A DNA stretch of 64,000 nucleotides, taken from Pseudomonadota bacterium. Lineage in GTDB: Bacteria > Pseudomonadota > Alphaproteobacteria > GCA-2746255. Below the pieces are notes generated by a model. That model was given only the letters and a program-made list of their open reading frames with translations, ran no database searches and was not told the origin of the DNA. A program made the translations under genes and the position numbers. The DNA is taken from NCBI GenBank assembly GCA_040752895.1, contig JBFMHN010000003.1, positions 1-64,000 of the forward strand. Direction: 5' to 3'. Shown one piece after another: positions 16,246-26,600 of the stretch (the stretch's first letter is position 1; each line of letters starts with the position of its first letter).

Positions 16246-18545
16246 TCGCACGCCGTGCAACGGTCGCAGCCTTCCTGGTGGATGACGCTTGCCTGGCCGC
16301 ATTTCGGGCACTGGGACAGGCGCGACCTGGGCAGTCCGACGACCTGTTTTTCCGCCTTCGCCTTCGGCCTTTCTTCGGTTGCCGGCTTCGCGAGGAAGCC
16401 GATCGCGATCATATGCCGTTCGATGACTTCGCCGATGGCCGCCAGAAGCGAAGGAATGTAACGTCCGCCCATCCATTGGCCGCCGCGCGGGTCGAAGACG
16501 GCCTTCAGCTCTTCGACGACGAAGGAAACATCTCCGCCGCGGCGGAAAACGGCGCTGATCATTCGTGTCAACGCGACCGTCCAGGCGTAATGCTCCATGT
16601 TTTTCGAGTTGACGAAAATTTCGAAAGGCCGGCGCCTGCCGTCCTGGATAACATCGTTGAGCGTGATGTAAAGGGCGTGGTCGCTGTCCGGCCACTTCAA
16701 CTTGTAGGTCTGTCCGGGAAGCTCGCCGGGGCGGTCGAGGGGGCGTGTCATGTAGACCACCCCGCCCGCCTCAAGCGCGTCCTCCGGCCGCGGCCCGGCT
16801 CGGTGCGGATCGAGCGGCAGTTCGGCCTGGGTCGTTTCCGCCGCTTCGCTTTTTTCGGCGACCAGAACCGCGCCGGTGATCGCGTTCGGGCGGTAGGTCG
16901 TGCAGCCTTTGCACCCCATCGCGTGGGCATCGAGGTAGATGTTCTTGAAGTCCTCGAAGGGCAGGTTTTCCGGGCAGTTGATTGTCTTTGAGATCGAGCT
17001 GTCCACGTAGGCCTGGACGGTGGCCTGCATCTCGAGATGTTCGTGGGGAAGAAGGTGTTGGGTATCGACGAAGTAATCCGGCAGGGGCGCCTTCTCTCCC
17101 TTCATCTTGCGATAGAGACGGTAGGCGTAATCGCTGACCTCTTCCTCCCGCCGTCTGCCGTCCGCCATCAGGATGCGCCGCTTATAGGTGTAGCTGAAGA
17201 CCGGCTCGAGCCCGGAGGAGACGTTGTCGGCGAAGAGCGAGATCGTTCCTGTCGGCGCGACCGAAGTGAGGAGGGCGTTCCGAATCCCCTTCTTGCGGAT
17301 CGCTTCCCTTACGTCGGCATCGAATTCCAGGACGGTTTGTCCGGCGAGGTAGGCTTCCGAATCGTAGAGCGGGAAACAGCCCTTTTCTTCCGCCAGTTCC
17401 GTCGAGGCGAGATAGGCGCTCCGTTGGATGGCGTGCATCCATTCCCGGGTAAGCGCAATCGCCCGTTTGCCGCCGTAGCGGGCCTTGCAGAGGATAAGCG
17501 CGTCCGCAAGTCCGGTGACGCCAAGGCCGATTCGGCGTTTCGCCTGCGCCTCCTGTCTTTGTTGGGGCAGCGGGAACTTCGAAACGTCGATCACATTATC
17601 GAGCAGGCGAACAGCCACGGCGACGATGCGGGAAAGTTCCTCCACATTGATCCGCGCCTGATCGGAAAAGGAATCCTGCACCAAGCGCGCCAGATTGATG
17701 GACCCTAGCAGGCAGGCGCCATAAGGCGGCAGCGGCTGTTCGCCGCAAGGGTTCGTTGCGTAGATTTCCTCGCAGTAATGGAGGTTATTCCGCTGGTTGA
17801 TGCGGTCTATGAAGATGACGCCCGGCTCTGCATAGGCGTAAGTCGCCTGCATGATTTTGTTCCACAGCTCGCGCGCCGGCAGGCTCTTGTAGCAAACGCC
17901 GTTGAAGACAAGTTCCCAGGCGCCGTCCTCTTTCACTGCCTGCATGAAGGCGTCCGTTGCCAGGACGGAGAGGTTGAACATGCGCAGCCGTCCGGCTTCT
18001 CGTTTCGCTTCGACGAAAGCCTCGATGTCGGGGTGGTCGCAACGCATCGTCGCCATCATGGCGCCGCGTCGGGAGCCGGCGCTCATGATCGTCCGGCACA
18101 TCGCATCCCACACGTCCATGAAGGAAAGCGGCCCGGAGGCGTCGGCGCCCACCCCGTGAACCGGCGCCCCTTTCGGGCGCAGCGTGGAAAAATCGTACCC
18201 GATACCGCCGCCCTGCTGCATCGTGAGAGCGGCTTCCTTCAAATGTTCGAAGATGCCGCCCATGGCGTCGGGGATGGTCCCCATGACGAAGCAATTGAAA
18301 AGCGTTACGTCCCGCTTGGTGCCGGCGCCCGCCAGGACGCGGCCGGCCGGCAGGAAGCGGAAATCCGCCAGGATCTCGTAGAAACGGTCTGCCCAATGGG
18401 CGGGGTCTTTTTCTGGCTGTGCCAGGGCGTCGGCGACCCGCCGCCAGCTGTCCTCGATCGTCTTGTCCACAGGCTCGCCGGTGGCGGTTTTTAGGCGGTA
18501 TTTCATGTCCCAGATCTGCTGGGAGATAGGCGAAATGGGCACCAT
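16227..18545 (-). CDS. nrdJ: Adenosylcobalamin-dependent ribonucleotide reductase (class II)
   Basis: Reduces ribonucleotides to deoxyribonucleotides using B12, so it works with or without oxygen. The 772-aa protein has LFNCFVMG (C85), the catalytic NPCGEQ (N265, C267, E269) and YGACLLGSINL, the PTGTISLFADN segment, and a C-terminal zinc-type cysteine cluster (746-772, CPKC...CDRCTACDYSRC) that probably relays electrons. The AT-rich 18600-18640 segment is the likely promoter. No cobalamin-riboswitch core and no NrdR box were seen upstream. It pairs functionally with thyX in this window. Confidence 0.95.
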   Translation of the reverse strand: MVPISPISQQIWDMKYRLKTATGEPVDKTIEDSWRRVADALAQPEKDPAHWADRFYEILADFRFLPAGRVLAGAGTKRDVTLFNCFVMGTIPDAMGGIFEHLKEAALTMQQGGGIGYDFSTLRPKGAPVHGVGADASGPLSFMDVWDAMCRTIMSAGSRRGAMMATMRCDHPDIEAFVEAKREAGRLRMFNLSVLATDAFMQAVKEDGAWELVFNGVCYKSLPARELWNKIMQATYAYAEPGVIFIDRINQRNNLHYCEEIYATNPCGEQPLPPYGACLLGSINLARLVQDSFSDQARINVEELSRIVAVAVRLLDNVIDVSKFPLPQQRQEAQAKRRIGLGVTGLADALILCKARYGGKRAIALTREWMHAIQRSAYLASTELAEEKGCFPLYDSEAYLAGQTVLEFDADVREAIRKKGIRNALLTSVAPTGTISLFADNVSSGLEPVFSYTYKRRILMADGRRREEEVSDYAYRLYRKMKGEKAPLPDYFVDTQHLLPHEHLEMQATVQAYVDSSISKTINCPENLPFEDFKNIYLDAHAMGCKGCTTYRPNAITGAVLVAEKSEAAETTQAELPLDPHRAGPRPEDALEAGGVVYMTRPLDRPGELPGQTYKLKWPDSDHALYITLNDVIQDGRRRPFEIFVNSKNMEHYAWTVALTRMISAVFRRGGDVSFVVEELKAVFDPRGGQWMGGRYIPSLLAAIGEVIERHMIAIGFLAKPATEERPKAKAEKQVVGLPRSRLSQCPKCGQASVIHQEGCDRCTACDYSRCA

Positions 18546-18756
18546 GGTGACGTTTTTTCTCTATGGGTGAAGACTCCGCCGGGCGGCCGAGAATAGCCTG
18601 TAACTTATTCTAATATAATATTATTTTTAAATTTTGAAGCGTTATCCTAGGTCGCCGGCAGCAGCGCGTCAAGGGAATGTTCTTGTTCTGTTTCCACACG
18701 AGAGGTATCCATCAACCGTATGTTTCAAAGCCATTTTTTTTAATTATCCCGATCTT

Positions 18757-19527
18757 TCACGGTAAGATTTCCTTCTTATCCACAGTTTCATCCACGCCGC
18801 CCGTTGTCGGGTTTTCCTTCGCCGCAAGAAGGCGGGCGCTTGCCGTCTCGATCTGTTTCTCGAGGGCGGCAAGGAAGTTTCTTTTGTTCAGCCCCGGCGA
18901 GATCGGCGGCAGGAATTCAAGCGCGATCCGGCCCGGCCGCTTGACGAAACTGCGGCGGCTCCAGAAAAGACCGGAATTTAATGCCACCGGCACGACCGGC
19001 AAATTCAAGTGCTGATAAAGCGCTGCAATGCCGGCCTGATAGGAGCGGCGGCACCCCGGTGCCACGCGCGTTCCTTCCGGGAAAATCACGATCGGCCGTG
19101 CCTCCCTGGCCGCCTCGCTTGCGCTTCGCAACATCCGCCGAAGGGCCTTCGCGCCGGCCTGGCGGTTAATCGGCACGAGGCGGGCCTTCCACACGTAAAG
19201 ACCAAAAATTGGGATGAAGAGAATTTCACGTTTCAGGACAAAACTTGGTTCGCGAAGGATGGTGACGTAGGCCACCGTTTCCCATGCGGACTGATGTTTC
19301 GAGGCGATCAGGCAGGCGCCGTCCGGCAGATGCTCGCGGCCGTGAATTTCGGTTGTGATTCCGACGACATGCTTCAGCAGCCAGAGCATGCTGCGCGACC
19401 AGAACCGTTGCAGGAAGCCCAGGTATTTCCGTGGGAGCAGGAGAATCGGCAGGCAAACGATCGCAAGGATCGCCGTCCAACCGAAAAACAGGAGGTTGAA
19501 AAGAGCGGAACGCAGAAAGAGCGTCAT
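18757..19527 (-). CDS. plsC: 1-acyl-glycerol-3-phosphate acyltransferase-like protein
   Basis: Likely transfers an acyl chain to lysophosphatidic acid in membrane phospholipid synthesis. The 256-aa protein has one or two N-terminal membrane helices (about 5-32). The acyltransferase box here is HQSAWE (78-83), HX4E instead of HX4D, and FPEGTR lies at 149-154. The HX4E form with KHQSAWET is common in alphaproteobacterial members, so it is probably active. The ATG at 19525-19527 overlaps the ydcF-like stop as ATGA. Promoter probably upstream of the HAD gene. Confidence 0.88.
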   Translation of the reverse strand: MTLFLRSALFNLLFFGWTAILAIVCLPILLLPRKYLGFLQRFWSRSMLWLLKHVVGITTEIHGREHLPDGACLIASKHQSAWETVAYVTILREPSFVLKREILFIPIFGLYVWKARLVPINRQAGAKALRRMLRSASEAAREARPIVIFPEGTRVAPGCRRSYQAGIAALYQHLNLPVVPVALNSGLFWSRRSFVKRPGRIALEFLPPISPGLNKRNFLAALEKQIETASARLLAAKENPTTGGVDETVDKKEILP

Positions 19528-20162
19528 GCTGCGAAACGGCCGGCGGCTGTCATCACGAAGATACGCAGGTGCACCAGCAGAAACTTGTGGTACTCGACCA
19601 GTACAAGTCTCGCCGACCCGGGCCAGCGCCACCAGTGGTTGCGATGGAAAGTTTTCGGAAAAACGGAGTGGGGAATAATCTTCACCTCCGGGATCGCGTA
19701 ATGGAACTCGAGCAGGCTTCGCGGCATGTGGTAACTCGCCGTCACGAGCCGCAGGGACCGAAAACCCTTCTCCGCCATCCATTGTGCCGTTTCGCGGGCG
19801 TTTCCGATCGTATCATTCGCGTGGTAGCCAAGCTCAATGCCGCCGCCGGCGTTATCGGTGCCGGTCGCCTCCGCTGGCAGGATGTCCTGCACCTGGACCC
19901 GTTCGTTCACTCCTGAAATAAAAAGTTTTGTACCCATCGCAGAACGGTAGAGGGTGATGCCAGCCTCCAGGCGTTCGCTGCCGCCGGTCAGTACGACGAT
20001 GGCGTCCGTGGGCGTCTCCGTATCCGTAATCTCCCCCGGGATTTGGCCACTGAATTGTGCGAGCCCATAGCCCCATGCAAGCGAGCCCAAGGCGAGCAGG
20101 GGCCAGACGACGAACCGGTGGTTTCGCGTGCGGCGTGTGCGGAAAATAGGCGCCCGTCTCAT
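19524..20162 (-). CDS. YdcF/ElyC-family (DUF218) protein
   Basis: A 212-aa protein with one N-terminal membrane helix (about 18-37). The DUF218 domain follows, with DAIVVLTGGSERLEAG and the ARETAQWM ... LVTASYHMPRS signature. In Enterobacteria related proteins (ElyC, SanA) affect envelope integrity, but the activity is undefined. It is coupled by 4-base overlaps to the upstream HAD phosphatase and the downstream acyltransferase, which points to an envelope or lipid role. Confidence 0.85.
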   Translation of the reverse strand: MRRAPIFRTRRTRNHRFVVWPLLALGSLAWGYGLAQFSGQIPGEITDTETPTDAIVVLTGGSERLEAGITLYRSAMGTKLFISGVNERVQVQDILPAEATGTDNAGGGIELGYHANDTIGNARETAQWMAEKGFRSLRLVTASYHMPRSLLEFHYAIPEVKIIPHSVFPKTFHRNHWWRWPGSARLVLVEYHKFLLVHLRIFVMTAAGRFAA

Positions 20163-20707
20163 CCCCGTTCCTTGAGCAAGGCATCCACGGCTTCCGCAAG
20201 GTTCTCATAGATCGCAACGGGAAGCACGCGTTCCGGGAGGCCCGCCGCCTGGGTCGTCGCACCCTTGCCGGTGCGGACGAGGATGCGCTGGCAACCCGCC
20301 GCCGCCGCCGCCTCCAGGTCCCCGAGCGTGTCTCCGACCATTGGCGTCGTCCGCGGCTCGGCCGCGAACCGCGCGAGCGCTTCTTTGAGCATGCCGGGGT
20401 TCGGTTTCCGCCGCGGTCCCGCCGCGTCGGGCGAATCCGTTGCGTAGTAGATGGCGTCGAGGAAAGCGCCCTCCCGGTGAAGTTGGCTTCGCAAATGGTC
20501 ATGGATGCGGTGCAGCATCGATTCATTGATGATGCCACGGCCGACCACGGACTGATTTGTCACAAGCGCAACCGGAACCCCCGCCCGATTGAGGCGAGCC
20601 AAAGCTTCTCCCACCCCCGGCAACAGGACCAGTTCACCCGGATGCTTGACATAGTCCGGCCGGTCCTCGACCAGGACGCCGTCACGATCGAGAAGAACGA
20701 GCCGCAT
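20159..20707 (-). CDS. HAD-superfamily IIIA phosphatase, GmhB-like
   Basis: A 182-aa HAD phosphatase. The nucleophile pair is in LDRDGV (D7, D9), motif II is VALVTNQ, and motif III/IV is RRKPNPGML ... VGDTLGDLEAA. It resembles D-glycero-D-manno-heptose-1,7-bisphosphate phosphatase or histidinol phosphatase, but the zinc-loop cysteines of GmhB are absent (YYATDSPDAAG instead of CPH...CxC). The substrate is therefore uncertain. It begins three bases after ftsX and overlaps the YdcF-like gene. Confidence 0.8.
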   Translation of the reverse strand: MRLVLLDRDGVLVEDRPDYVKHPGELVLLPGVGEALARLNRAGVPVALVTNQSVVGRGIINESMLHRIHDHLRSQLHREGAFLDAIYYATDSPDAAGPRRKPNPGMLKEALARFAAEPRTTPMVGDTLGDLEAAAAAGCQRILVRTGKGATTQAAGLPERVLPVAIYENLAEAVDALLKERG

Positions 20708-20710
20708 GGC

Positions 20711-21604
20711 TCAGACCATCCGGGCAAGTTTTCGGAGCACCGTAACCCGAGCGGTTCCCATTGCAATGATGGCCGTCGCGAAGGGCAGCAAAGAGATCGC
20801 TATCCAGTGTCGGGGCGTTAAGAAAAATCCGCTTAAGACGGCAAGATCGAGCCGTTCGACCAGCAGGCCGGCCGCCGCAAGCAAGAGGGCGGCAAGCGCA
20901 GTGCCCGCAAGCCCGCCGCGAAACCCGAGGCCCATGGCGTTGGTTTGAAACTGGTTGGCGATGTAGCCATCGCGGGCACCGAAAATATGCAGCAGCTCAA
21001 TTGTATTGAAGTGAATGGCAAGTCCAGTACGGGTCGTGAAGGCAATCATAGCGATGGCGGCAAGTCCGATTAAAAGAACAATTCCGGCGGCGGCGATTTC
21101 GCCGGCCCGCGTGAGAAAAACCAGCCGGTCAATCCATTGCCGATGGTCGTCCAGCAACGCGTTCGGCACTTCTGCGGCGAGTCGCGCCTCCAATTCCGCC
21201 ATGTTTACCCGCTTCTTCGTGTCCAGGGTGACGTCGACCAGCTTTGGCAAAGGCAGTTCCGGGAAAATCTCGCCTTCGCCAAGCCAGGGTGCGAGAAGGG
21301 CGGCAACCTCCGCATCCGTCAGGGCCACGGCGCGCTGCACGCCGGGCGTGTTGCGCAGGATTTCAAGGGTCCGGGCGAGGCGATCGCCGAACGTACCGGG
21401 CATCGTCTCGCCTGAATCGGGGGGCAACAACTGGACGGTAAGGGTTCCGGAAAGTCCTTGGCTCCACCGTTCGAGCGCCGAGCCGAGCGAGAACATGCCG
21501 CCAAGGGCAAGCCCCGCCAGGAAAACCATTAAAGCGATGATCCAGGGGAGTGTCCGCGCCGATGGATCGCGGCGAAGCTGAAGCTCAACGGGCCTAGAAA
21601 ACAT
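20711..21604 (-). CDS. ftsX: Cell division protein FtsX
   Basis: Membrane subunit of the FtsEX ABC-type complex that controls septal peptidoglycan hydrolases. The 297-aa protein has a cytoplasmic N-terminus, four membrane helices (about 23-43, 165-190, 215-240 and 265-285) and the periplasmic loop between the first two, the usual FtsX layout. Its ATG directly follows the ftsE stop. Confidence 0.92.
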   Translation of the reverse strand: MFSRPVELQLRRDPSARTLPWIIALMVFLAGLALGGMFSLGSALERWSQGLSGTLTVQLLPPDSGETMPGTFGDRLARTLEILRNTPGVQRAVALTDAEVAALLAPWLGEGEIFPELPLPKLVDVTLDTKKRVNMAELEARLAAEVPNALLDDHRQWIDRLVFLTRAGEIAAAGIVLLIGLAAIAMIAFTTRTGLAIHFNTIELLHIFGARDGYIANQFQTNAMGLGFRGGLAGTALAALLLAAAGLLVERLDLAVLSGFFLTPRHWIAISLLPFATAIIAMGTARVTVLRKLARMV

Positions 21605-22324
21605 TCAAGCGATTTCCCTTACCGTGCCGGCTGCTTGCGGTGCCGCGTTCCGGGGGCGATGAAAAAGCTCGCCGTTCGAAAGGCGCAGTTGTGGATACTG
21701 GAAGCGTCCCACCAGCCCCTCGTTGTGGGTGGCGATAACGACTGTCGTGCCTATCTTGTTCAACTCCTCGAACAGATGCAGAATTCGCATGGCGCTTTGC
21801 TCGTCAACGTTGCCGGTGGGTTCGTCCGCCAGCAAGAGACTCGGCCGTGAAATGACGGCGCGGGCAATGGCCACGCGCTGCTTCTGCCCTCCCGAGAGGG
21901 TGGGAGGGCAGGCATCGATGTGGTCGGCAAGCCCGACCCATTCGAGCAATTCCGTAACGTGCGCCGCGATTTGTTTCTTCTTTGCGCCAGCAAGGCGCAA
22001 AGGTAAGGCCACGTTTTCGAGCGTGGAAAGGTGGTCGAGCAGGCGAAAGTCCTGAAAAACGATCCCGACCCGCCGCCTAAGGGCCGGCAGCGCCCGGCGA
22101 GGGAGCGTCGTAACGTCCTGGCCGAACAAGCGTATCCAACCGCGCGTAGGCCGTTCCGCCAGATACATCAGCTTCAAAAGAGTCGATTTTCCGGCGCCGC
22201 TGGGGCCGGTCAGGAAGTGAAAGGAGCCGGCGGCCAGTTCGAACGAGATGTCACGCAGGATCTCCTCTCCCGTGCCATAGCGCATGCCGACATTCTGAAA
22301 TCGCGCTGTGTGGGTGATGTCCAC
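21605..22324 (-). CDS. ftsE: Cell division ATP-binding protein FtsE
   Basis: ATPase of FtsEX. The 239-aa ABC protein has Walker A GPSGAGKST (40-48), the Q-loop in VFQDFRLL, the signature LSGGQ (143-147) and Walker B LADEPT (165-170). The start chosen is GTG at 22322-22324 with GGAGAG nine bases before; the longer frame to 22423 overlaps the divergent zinc-ribbon gene region and lacks a site. Expressed with ftsX. Confidence 0.94.
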   Translation of the reverse strand: MDITHTARFQNVGMRYGTGEEILRDISFELAAGSFHFLTGPSGAGKSTLLKLMYLAERPTRGWIRLFGQDVTTLPRRALPALRRRVGIVFQDFRLLDHLSTLENVALPLRLAGAKKKQIAAHVTELLEWVGLADHIDACPPTLSGGQKQRVAIARAVISRPSLLLADEPTGNVDEQSAMRILHLFEELNKIGTTVVIATHNEGLVGRFQYPQLRLSNGELFHRPRNAAPQAAGTVREIA

Positions 22325-22473
22325 GCTCGTTCGCTCTCCAAAAAGGCGAGGGAATTCCAGTGAGGAAGGATCGCATAGAGCGCTTAACCGCGTCCAGCCT
22401 TGCGCTCCCGCCTTGCCTTTCAAAGGCGCCTCTGCCTATAAAATCAGTCGGTTCCTCCTTGGGCGATCGGTGG

Positions 22474-23124
22474 ATGATTCTCAGCTGCAGCGCCTGTTCC
22501 ACGCGTTATTTGATTGACCACACACAGCTTGGCCTGGATGGCCGGCGCGTGCGTTGTGCCAAGTGCGGCCATAGCTGGTACCAGGAGCCGCCCGCAATGG
22601 CGCCGCAGCGGGTGGACCCGATTCTCGCCGAACCGTGGCCGATTCCCAAGGGCTCGAATCTGCCAAGCGTTCGAAAAGTCCAGGCCGGCGGGCGGAATTT
22701 CCTGGGCTGGGCGACGCTGGCGCTCTTCGTTCTGGGCACCGTCGCCATTGGCCTTCTCGCCCGTCAGCAAGTCATCGCGGCTTGGCCGCCGATCGAACGG
22801 CTTTACATGCTTGTCGGCCTCGCGCCGGAGGCCGTCGGTGCCGGGCTGGAGATTCGCAACGTAACCTCGGAACACGTGTTCGAGGGGAACAGCCGGCGGC
22901 TCGTCATAAAAGGCGAAGTAATGAACGTATCCAAAGACGTGCTGTCGGTGCCGGTTCTTTCCGGTGCGCTTCACGGTTCCGGCGAAGAGGCCGTTTACGA
23001 ATGGGAGTTTACCGCAACGGAAGCGCGTCTCCTTCCGGGCGAAGCCATGCTCTTTGAAACGCGCGTTGAAAGCCCCCCCGCGTCGGCAGAGACCGTGGCT
23101 ATTCGTTTCGCGGAACACGATTGA
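22474..23124 (+). CDS. MJ0042-type zinc-ribbon membrane protein
   Basis: A 216-aa protein. Residues 4-35 hold a zinc ribbon (CSACSTRYLI ... VRCAKCGHSW) of the MJ0042 family. A single membrane helix follows at about 77-97 and the C-terminal half (about 120-215) resembles a DUF3426-like beta domain. Such proteins sit beside ftsE and cpdR in alphaproteobacteria; their function is unknown. Divergent from ftsE with about 150 bases between starts. Confidence 0.82.
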   Translation: MILSCSACSTRYLIDHTQLGLDGRRVRCAKCGHSWYQEPPAMAPQRVDPILAEPWPIPKGSNLPSVRKVQAGGRNFLGWATLALFVLGTVAIGLLARQQVIAAWPPIERLYMLVGLAPEAVGAGLEIRNVTSEHVFEGNSRRLVIKGEVMNVSKDVLSVPVLSGALHGSGEEAVYEWEFTATEARLLPGEAMLFETRVESPPASAETVAIRFAEHD

Positions 23125-23182
23125 GAAAATCCTTCGTGGTTTCGTTCTTCTCTTTCCTGAGCTTATCGCGGTAATTGGAAAA

Positions 23183-23560
23183 ATGGCTCGCGTTCTCATA
23201 GCCGAAGATGAAGAATCCGTTCGGCAGTTCGTTGCTCGCGCCTTGACGCATGGCGGTCACGAAGTCACCGCCGTCGAGAATGGCCTGCTTGCCCTTGATC
23301 GCTTGATGGCGGAACCTTTTGATTTGCTGCTTACGGATATTCTGATGCCGGGGATGGACGGTATTGCCCTTGCCCTTAAGGTCGCAAAGGAGAATCCCGA
23401 AGTGAAGGTCGTGCTGATGACCGGCTACGCGGCGGAGAGGCAGCGCGCCCATAACCTCGATGCCCTCATTCACCAGGTCGTTTCAAAGCCTTTTACGCTT
23501 CAGGAAATCTGCCGTATCGTTGAAGAAACGCTAGCCGCCCCCAGCCGGCCGGACCGGTGA
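23183..23560 (+). CDS. cpdR: Response regulator CpdR
   Basis: A 125-aa single-domain receiver that, in Caulobacter, is phosphorylated through CckA-ChpT and, when unphosphorylated, recruits ClpXP substrates such as PdeA and helps CtrA turnover. Seen here are the acidic pocket EDE (8-10), the phosphorylation site D52 in LTDILMP, T/S in LMTGYA and the KPFTLQE lysine motif. The N-terminus MARVLIAEDEESVRQFVARAL closely matches CpdR proteins. It follows the zinc-ribbon gene by 58 bases. Confidence 0.92.
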   Translation: MARVLIAEDEESVRQFVARALTHGGHEVTAVENGLLALDRLMAEPFDLLLTDILMPGMDGIALALKVAKENPEVKVVLMTGYAAERQRAHNLDALIHQVVSKPFTLQEICRIVEETLAAPSRPDR

Positions 23561-23660
23561 TCGGCGGAGTGGGGGGCAAACGCCTTCCGTCGGTTCTCCG
23601 GGTTCGAGGGTTGGGCCAAAAATCGGGTCGTCTTTCCATGCAAGTGAGATTTCGCGCGGA

Positions 23661-26600
23661 ATGAGAAAGAAAAACCATAAAACGGTGGGTTATGTCGTTG
23701 CCGGATTTCTGGCTCTCCTCATTCTTTTTGCCCTGATTGTTCCAAGCTTCGTTGATGCGAACAAATACAAAGGCGTGATCGAAGAGCAGGCGCGTTCGGC
23801 AACGGGCCGCGCCCTTACGATCGAGGGCGACATCCGTCTTACGATCCTTCCGGCGCCGGCTTTATCCGTTTCCAAAATAAAATTTGCCAACGCCGAGGGG
23901 GCATCCTCTCCCGACATGGTGCAGCTTTCCGCGCTTCGCGTGCGGGTTGCGCTTCTTCCTCTTTTCATGGGCCGCGTCGAGGTTGACAGCCTCTCGCTGG
24001 TGGACCCGGTCATCGAGCTTGAGCGGCTTCCAGATGGCAAGGGAAACTGGGAATTCACCCCCGCGGTGGAGAAGGAAGCCGCCGCATCGGAAGAAAAAAC
24101 GAACGCAAAACCGGGCGGCGCCGGACCGGCCGTTCAGATTGATCGCTTTGCCATTGAGAACGGAACGCTTGTCTATCGGGATGCAAAGGCGGGAACGCGC
24201 GAGCGCCTCGAGCGAATCAATGCCGATATCCGCGCCGAATCCTTGGTCGGTCCGTTCCGGGTGAAGGGGAATCTCCTTGCGCGGGGCATGCCGGTTGCTT
24301 TTACTTTCGGCACGGGTCGCTTCGTCGAGGGGCCCGGCACGCCTATCAATCTGGAGGTTACCCTCACGGAGGCGGCGTCCGCCCTTAAATTTTCCGGAAC
24401 CCTCTCCGCCCCCAATCCGACCGGGGTTCTGACCGGGACATTGGCGATAAAAAGCAAGAACGTCGCCACCCTGATCGGGGGGTTTGGCGACGGCGAAGAA
24501 AAAGCGCCACCGCCCCGGTTTCTGACCCAGGAACTGTCCTATGAATCGTCGATCATCGGTTCATCCACGGGAGTTGAGCTTCGGGAAATCGCGCTTGGCT
24601 TCGGTAAAACCACCGCCACCGGCAGCGCGAAGGTGAATCTTGGCGAGATCGCCGACGTCGAGGCGAATCTTCAGATTCCGAAGATCGATTTCGACGATTG
24701 GTTGGCGATGCTGTCGGAAAATACGAAACAAGAAAAAGAAAAAGGCGGAACGAAAGGCCCGGCCGCGGCAAGCGGCGGGCCGGCCGAGGTGCAAGCGAAT
24801 TTCGCGCTGCCGCAAGACCTCAACGTCACCCTTAACCTTGCCGCCGATTCGATCGTCTTTCAGGGAGGGGAAATACGGCAAAGCCGTGTTAACGCCTCGC
24901 TTGCAGACGGCGAGCTTATGCTCAACCAGGCCACGGCCCAGCTGCCGGGCGAGACGAACTTTTCCCTTTTCGGGTTTCTATCCGCTGTGGAAGGAAAGCC
25001 GCGTTTCGAAGGCGATCTCGATTTCCGTTCAGATAACCTGCGAAGCCTGCTGAGCTGGCTTCGGGTTGATATCGCAAACGTGCCGACGAATCGCGCGCGG
25101 AAAACGTCGCTGGCGGCAAAGCTTGTTGCCTCGCCGGAAAAGGCAACGGCAAAGTCGGTGGATTTCAAGCTCGATGAATCCCGCTTGACCGGGACGGTTG
25201 CGGCGGACTTTGCCGCGCGCCCGTCCCTGCGGGCGGAAGTGGCCGTGACCGGGCTCAATCTTGATTCCTATCTTTTGCCGCCAGCCCCGCCTTCTTCCAA
25301 GCCTGCGGCCTCGAAACCATCCGCCCCCGCCGGCAAGGCAGTAAAAAACGATGCTGCGGCTCTGGATGCCTTGGATAGTTTCGACGTTGACCTAAGCTTG
25401 ACGCTCGACCGCCTCGTTTTTCGGAAACAACCCATCTCCGGTGTCCGGCTGGTTGGCACACTTGCGAGCGGTGCCCTTACGGTGCGGGAGGCCAGCGTTC
25501 AGGATCTCGTCGGCACTCGCCTGCAAGCTTCCGGCACGGCAAGCGCATTGACGAAGACCCCAAAATTTGACGCGCAATTCGACCTGCGTTCAAACGACAT
25601 CGGGCGGCTCTTTCTTCTTACTGGCGATGAGCCGCTGGCCCAACTGGGCAAGCTGGGAGAGACAACCGTAAAGGCGCAACTGCATGGCGGCCTCGATCGT
25701 TTTGACCTGGACGCCAAGCTGGACGCCGCCAAGGGGTCCGTTCGGGCGAAGGGCGAGATCGGTGGCCTGCCTGATTCGCCGGCTTTCAACCTGCGAATCG
25801 TCGCCGAGCATCCTGACCTCGCCGCGCTTCTGGAAACACTTGGCGGTTACAAGCCGAAGTCGAAATTGGGTGAACTAAGCCTGCAGACCCAACTAAAGGG
25901 GACGTCCGCTGCGTTTGACCTTGTGAATCTTGCCGGCCGGGTCGGGCCGGTGACATTGAACGGCAATGCGGGCGCGAAACTTGATGGGTCACGTCCCGCC
26001 ATCACAGCGAAATTCGAAGCCAGCGAAATCCCGGTGCACCGCTTCTTGCCGGCCGAAGCTGCCTCCCAGCCTGCCGCCGCCAAAGGGCCGGGCAAGGGGC
26101 AAGGCAAGGCGGCCTCCCCGGCCGGGGGCGAGCGTTGGTCAAAGGAACCGCTTGACCTTTCCGCCCTGCGGCTTGCGGATGCCGAAATCGGGCTCACGGC
26201 GACAGCACTTCTTTACGACAATCTTCGTATCGACCGGCCCGAGTTGCGGATCGTTCTGAAAGACGGCGTTCTCGAACTTCACAAACTGTCGGGCAACTTG
26301 TTCGACGGCGCGTTCAATCTGGTGGCGCGGGTTGCGGATGGAAACCCGGCGTCGGCCGGGGGCACCCTCGCGGTGCGAAACGCGAATATACGGAAAGCCC
26401 TCTTTGCTTCTTCCGGCCTTGACCTGGGCGAAGGCAATCTCAATTTTGACCTTGATCTCAAGACGGCCGGGAAAAGCACGTATGAGTTCGTTTCCGGCCT
26501 GAACGGCGTGGCGAACGTCGTCGTTCAAAACGGTGTTGTAAGAGGCTTTGATCTCGATGCCGTCAGCGCGCGGCTCAACAATTTGAATAATGTGGATGCC

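Noticed and set aside
18546-18756. Cobalamin riboswitch or NrdR boxes before nrdJ
   Set aside because: No B12-box sequence and no paired NrdR repeats; only AT-rich promoter-like DNA is present.
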